Positions 60,963 to 64,000 of a stretch of 64,000 bases of DNA are shown in pieces. The notes below the pieces were generated by a model. It was not told the DNA's origin, did no database searches, and saw only the letters and a program-made list of their open reading frames with translations. The stretch lies in assembly GCA_014163555.1 (NCBI GenBank), contig JACJGO010000001.1:310001-374000 (forward strand), written 5' to 3'. Each line of letters opens with the position of its first letter. Position 1 is the first letter of the stretch. This DNA is from Flavisolibacter longurius (GTDB lineage Bacteria > Bacteroidota > Bacteroidia > Chitinophagales > Chitinophagaceae). Both the position numbers and the translations under genes were made by a program.

Positions 60963-62087
60963 ATGAGCATCACTGTAAAAGAGGTTACGGACAAAAATGG
61001 ATTGCGTACGTTTATACGGTATCCTCATCGCCTGTACAAGCATCACCCTTGTTTTACGCCACCGCTGCAACTGGATGAAGAAGGCACATTGCGAAGGGAT
61101 AAAAATCCGGCTTTCGATTATTGCGATGCCCGGTATTGGCTGGCGTATAAAGAGGGCAAAGTCGTTGGACGCATTGCCGGTATTCTCAACAATGCCTATA
61201 TCCAAAAATGGGGTCGCCGTTACATCCGGTTTGGCTGGCTGGATTTTGAAGACGATGAAAGAATTGCCAAAGCCTTAATTAAAAAAGTGGAAGAATGGGG
61301 CAAGAGCCTTTACATGCAGGCTATACACGGTCCATTGGGCTTTACCGATCTTGATCATGAAGGTTTGTTGGTAGAAGGGTTTGACCAACCTGGTACCATC
61401 GCAGCCCTGTACAATCATGCCTACTATCCTGCCCTGCTGGAAAAAGCAGGGTACCGGAAAGACACCGACTGGCTGGAGTATACGATTCGCATCCCTGAAA
61501 AAATGGATTGCAGGCTGGAGAAGCTTGCTGGCATCGTGCAGCGAAGGCAAAACCTGAAAGCTGTACAGTTGCGCAAAACGAAAGATGTATTGCCTTACGT
61601 GCCGGCGATATTTGAGTTGCTCAATACCGCTTATGCAGATTTGTACGGTGTAGTGCCGCTTACCGAAAAGCAAATCCGCTACTACACTAAACAGTATTTT
61701 TCATTTATACACCCCGATTTTATCTCCCTCATTACAGACAGCGAGAATAAACTGGCTGCTTTTTCCATTACTATGCCTTCGCTGTCCAAGGCGTTGCAGA
61801 AAGCCAATGGCAGATTGTTTCCACTGGGTTTTTATCATCTTTTAAGAGCCCTGAAGAAAAACAACAGGGCCGACCTGTTGCTGATTGCCGTACGAAAAGA
61901 TCTGCAGGGAAAAGGTGTGAACGCCATGCTGATGTACGAAACCTTAAAAGCCTATATAAAAAACGGCATCACCATTGCCGAGGCCAGTCACCAGTTGGAA
62001 GACAACAAACAGGTGCAGGCCATGTGGGATTATTTTGATGCCAGCGTACACAAACGTCGCCGGTGTTATATAAAGTATTTAGACTAG
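60963..62087 (+). CDS. GNAT-fold acyltransferase-like protein, candidate bacterial ceramide synthase
   Basis: 374 residues from the ATG at 60963 (SITVKEVTDKNGLRTFIRYP). The segments HHPCFTPPLQLDEEGTLRRD, WLAYKEGKVVGRIAGILN and LLIAVRKDLQGKGVNAMLMY follow the acetyl-CoA/acyl-CoA-binding pattern of GNAT proteins at both ends. It starts 10 nt after spt and ends 10 nt before the epimerase gene. In Caulobacter a GNAT-like protein (bCerS) N-acylates 3-ketosphinganine in a locus with spt and the reductase CerR, and this gene occupies the equivalent place. That assignment is inference from context and fold. The open frame upstream (to 60921) overlaps spt and is not used. Confidence 0.8.
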   Translation: MSITVKEVTDKNGLRTFIRYPHRLYKHHPCFTPPLQLDEEGTLRRDKNPAFDYCDARYWLAYKEGKVVGRIAGILNNAYIQKWGRRYIRFGWLDFEDDERIAKALIKKVEEWGKSLYMQAIHGPLGFTDLDHEGLLVEGFDQPGTIAALYNHAYYPALLEKAGYRKDTDWLEYTIRIPEKMDCRLEKLAGIVQRRQNLKAVQLRKTKDVLPYVPAIFELLNTAYADLYGVVPLTEKQIRYYTKQYFSFIHPDFISLITDSENKLAAFSITMPSLSKALQKANGRLFPLGFYHLLRALKKNNRADLLLIAVRKDLQGKGVNAMLMYETLKAYIKNGITIAEASHQLEDNKQVQAMWDYFDASVHKRRRCYIKYLD

Positions 62088-62097
62088 GAGTAATGCC

Positions 62098-63102
62098 ATG
62101 AAAAAAAAAGTATTGATAACAGGTGCCAGTGGTTTTATTGGAAGTTACCTTGTAGAAGAAGCCCTGCATCAGGGTTATGAAGTGTATGCCGGCATACGCA
62201 AGACCAGCAGTCGTAAATTCCTGCAACACCCCGATATCCGCATCATTGAATTTGATTTCTCCTCCCCGCTGAATCTTCGCCAGCAGTTAGACCAACAAAA
62301 AAAGGAACATGGCGGTTTTGATTTTATCATCCACAATGCCGGCATTACGCAGGCTAATTCGCTGGATGAATTTCACACCGTCAACTTTTTTTATACGCAA
62401 TACCTGGTGGAAGCCGTGAAGGGGGCCAACATGCCTTTGCAAAAATTTGTTTTAATCAGTTCCCTGGCTACTTATGGTCCGGGATCGACGGATTTTAAAC
62501 CGATAAAAGTGGATGACGAGTGCCGGCCGATTTCAGATTATGGCATCAGCAAATTAAAAGCTGCCCAACACCTGGCCGCCTCCGGGTTACCCTATCTGTC
62601 GGTACATCCAACAGGCGTGTACGGACCACGGGATAAGGGATTTTTCCAGTTTATTAAATTGGTGAATCGTGGCCTGGAGCCTTATGTTGGAAAACACCGG
62701 CAATGCCTTTCGCTTATTTACGTAAAAGACCTGGCCCGTGCTGTGGTATCCCTATTGGATTCTGCCGCTGTCAATCGAACCTTTTTGCTTTCGGATGGAG
62801 AAGTTTACGACAAAGAGCAGATTGGCCTTGAAACAAAAAAAATTCTCCGGAAAAAAACCCTTAAGCTGGTTTTACCCTTAAACACGGTAAGGGCAGGTGT
62901 AAGCTGCCTGGATGCTCTAAACCGCGTTGTGTTCAAACGACTGCCCTTTTTGAACCGGCAAAAGTTGGATGAGATCAGCAGTCCCAATTGGCTGTGCAGC
63001 AGTGAGGAAATTTGGCAAAGTATCAATGGGAAACCCCAATACAACCTGGCCAGTGGCATTGCCGAAACCATTGCCTGGTACAAAGAAAACAAATGGCTTT
63101 AG
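62098..63102 (+). CDS. NAD-dependent epimerase/dehydratase (extended SDR), candidate ceramide reductase CerR
   Basis: 334 residues. The Rossmann motif VLITGASGFIGSYLVEEALH and the SDR catalytic elements SSLATYGPGS and YGISKLKAAQHLA (Tyr-x-x-x-Lys) are present, with HPTGVYGPRDKGFFQF for substrate binding. It is third in the operon after spt and the GNAT gene. CerR of Caulobacter, which reduces the 3-keto group of the sphingoid/ceramide intermediate, is a protein of this type. Without the neighbours it would be called only a generic epimerase. A terminator follows at 63181-63210. Confidence 0.82.
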   Translation: MKKKVLITGASGFIGSYLVEEALHQGYEVYAGIRKTSSRKFLQHPDIRIIEFDFSSPLNLRQQLDQQKKEHGGFDFIIHNAGITQANSLDEFHTVNFFYTQYLVEAVKGANMPLQKFVLISSLATYGPGSTDFKPIKVDDECRPISDYGISKLKAAQHLAASGLPYLSVHPTGVYGPRDKGFFQFIKLVNRGLEPYVGKHRQCLSLIYVKDLARAVVSLLDSAAVNRTFLLSDGEVYDKEQIGLETKKILRKKTLKLVLPLNTVRAGVSCLDALNRVVFKRLPFLNRQKLDEISSPNWLCSSEEIWQSINGKPQYNLASGIAETIAWYKENKWL

Positions 63103-63180
63103 TGAGAAAAATAAAATCGAAACTGCGAAAATCCTGATGCGTTTTGTCTGCCTTTAGATGTTTGCTTTCATTGAAACAAA

Positions 63181-63210
63181 AAACCTGTCAAAACATTGAC
63201 AGGTTTTTTT
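63181..63210 (+). terminator. intrinsic terminator after the sphingolipid operon
   Basis: Stem AAACCTGTCA / TGACAGGTTT with loop AAACAT, then a run of T. Confidence 0.85.
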
Positions 63211-63577
63211 GTTTGTGGAGATGACCAGACAGTGAACAGGTACCCATATTGTATCCAAAGAAAACAAGATCAATTTTCGAAACCAGGAAGGTCCAACCGC
63301 TTCCTTCCATCAGTGCCAAGGGGAATTCTCTGACTTTTGCTACGAAGAAGAAATAGATGACAATTATTATCCTAGTACTTTATATCGTCAAAGTAAGGCT
63401 TCGATGCAGCTTTCCTACGGGTAAGGCAAAAAACGGGTTTTTTACGGTGTTTCTAAGCAACCTGCTTAACTCTATTTCCTATCCGGCTTTGTGCAATATT
63501 GTCCTGTGGAAAATCAGTGCCCTGTAATTGTCGTTTTCACCTAAATAAAGATTTGCGGGTAAGCAACTTTTACAAAA

Positions 63578-63601
63578 AAGCCCCTGAAAAAACAGAGGCT
63601 T
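63578..63601 (-). terminator. intrinsic terminator for the T9SS-tailed protein gene
   Basis: Arms AAGCCCCTG / CAGAGGCTT around AAAAAA. On the minus strand the stem (one G-U) is followed by TTTTTT. Confidence 0.7.
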
Positions 63602-63642
63602 GACTTTAGAAAATTGTAAAAGCACAAGAGAAAGCCTATTCT

Positions 63643-64000
63643 TTACCGTACAATCAGCATTTGTTTGGTGTCGACCTGTTTACCATCTACCCATAAGCTG
63701 TAATTATAACTGCCAGCTGCCAGTGTACCCCCTTGTAGGGTAACCTGGCCACTGCTGCCGGTGCCTAAAGGAATGCTCTTCAGTGCTTGCCCTTTCGCAT
63801 TGGTGATCACTACCTGTGCTGCGAACGCACCTTGTGGCAGATGATACTTGATGATGGTAGCCGTATGAAAAGGATTGGGTGCGTTTTGCTCCAGGAAGGC
63901 AGATGAAAGGGTTACAACCGTATTGCCACCATTGTTGCCATTTCCGTTGCCGCCTGCCATCAAGGCTTCCAGTTTTGCCAGCCTTTTTTCCAACTCTTCA
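63643..64000 (-). CDS. C-terminus of a T9SS-exported protein, probably of the tail-fibre/S74-type class
   Basis: The reading frame is open to the right window edge, so about 119 C-terminal residues are seen. A coiled-coil end (ELEKRLAKLEALMAGGNG) and a Gly/Asn linker lead to a T9SS type A sorting domain: LEQNAPNPFHTATIIKYHLP, then VVITNAKGQALKSIPLG and a final YNYSLWVDGKQVDTKQMLIV. This ending (coiled coil, GN linker, NxPNPF, VDGK tail) is typical of Bacteroidota surface proteins with an S74 endosialidase-chaperone or fibre domain, but that domain lies outside the window. Confidence 0.8.
   Translation of the reverse strand, partial: EELEKRLAKLEALMAGGNGNGNNGGNTVVTLSSAFLEQNAPNPFHTATIIKYHLPQGAFAAQVVITNAKGQALKSIPLGTGSSGQVTLQGGTLAAGSYNYSLWVDGKQVDTKQMLIVR

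Larger units (their letters stand above)
63103..63642. other. 540-bp intergenic region
   Basis: Contains the sphingolipid-operon terminator (63181-63210) and the minus-strand terminator at 63578-63601. No gene or repeat is recognised in the rest. Confidence 0.5.

Overview
The window reads as chromosomal DNA of a Gram-negative Bacteroidota, most likely Chitinophagaceae or a close relative. The evidence is: a Kdo transferase (LPS); two genes ending in type IX secretion (T9SS) sorting domains plus the T9SS/gliding component SprE/PorW; a serine palmitoyltransferase operon (sphingolipids); a type III glutamine synthetase; Bacteroidota-type CcmB/CcmC/CcmD; and repeated start-proximal matches to the Bacteroidota -7 promoter box TAnnTTTG. 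Species cannot be named. No rRNA, tRNA, insertion sequence, prophage or CRISPR array was seen.

Layout. 0-14.7 kb holds housekeeping genes: the edge of a DegT-family aminotransferase, kdtA, thymidine kinase with ccmB, YceI with an OB-fold protein, metG, an LD-carboxypeptidase, a lipoprotein, an FKBP isomerase, an MFS transporter with a hotdog thioesterase, a DEDDh exonuclease/GIY-YIG fusion and an RlmK-like methyltransferase. 14.7-20.4 kb is an accessory-looking block of three predicted exported peptidases: an M57/metzincin lipoprotein, an S8 with a T9SS tail and an S8 lipoprotein. 20.4-31 kb holds mdh, an M14 carboxypeptidase, two small proteins, the run ccmC-ccmD-gdhA and PBP1A. 31-43 kb holds sprE/porW, kup, two envelope proteins, glnN and a membrane protein. 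43-53 kb holds purL, a fasciclin lipoprotein, pyrG, a GNAT, a gene-poor stretch with two tiny genes and a multi-PAS histidine kinase. 53-57 kb holds a small conserved protein, two Tat-type Gfo/Idh/MocA oxidoreductases and a frameshifted SulP transporter remnant. 57-63 kb holds a 597-residue protein of unknown function, an Rrf2 regulator with three cysteines, and an operon of serine palmitoyltransferase, a GNAT-fold protein and an NAD-dependent epimerase that together look like the bacterial ceramide pathway. The right edge is the C-terminus of a T9SS-exported protein.

The least explained signal is non-coding. At least six intergenic regions carry a hyphenated inverted repeat whose arms are degenerate tandem 7-mers. 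The 7-mer differs between places but the period is always seven. Related single or non-complementary arms occur at three more sites. The second candidate is the 57-60 kb region, where the unknown protein and the sphingolipid operon share an FNR/CRP-geometry site (TGA-N6-TCA) upstream of their putative promoters.
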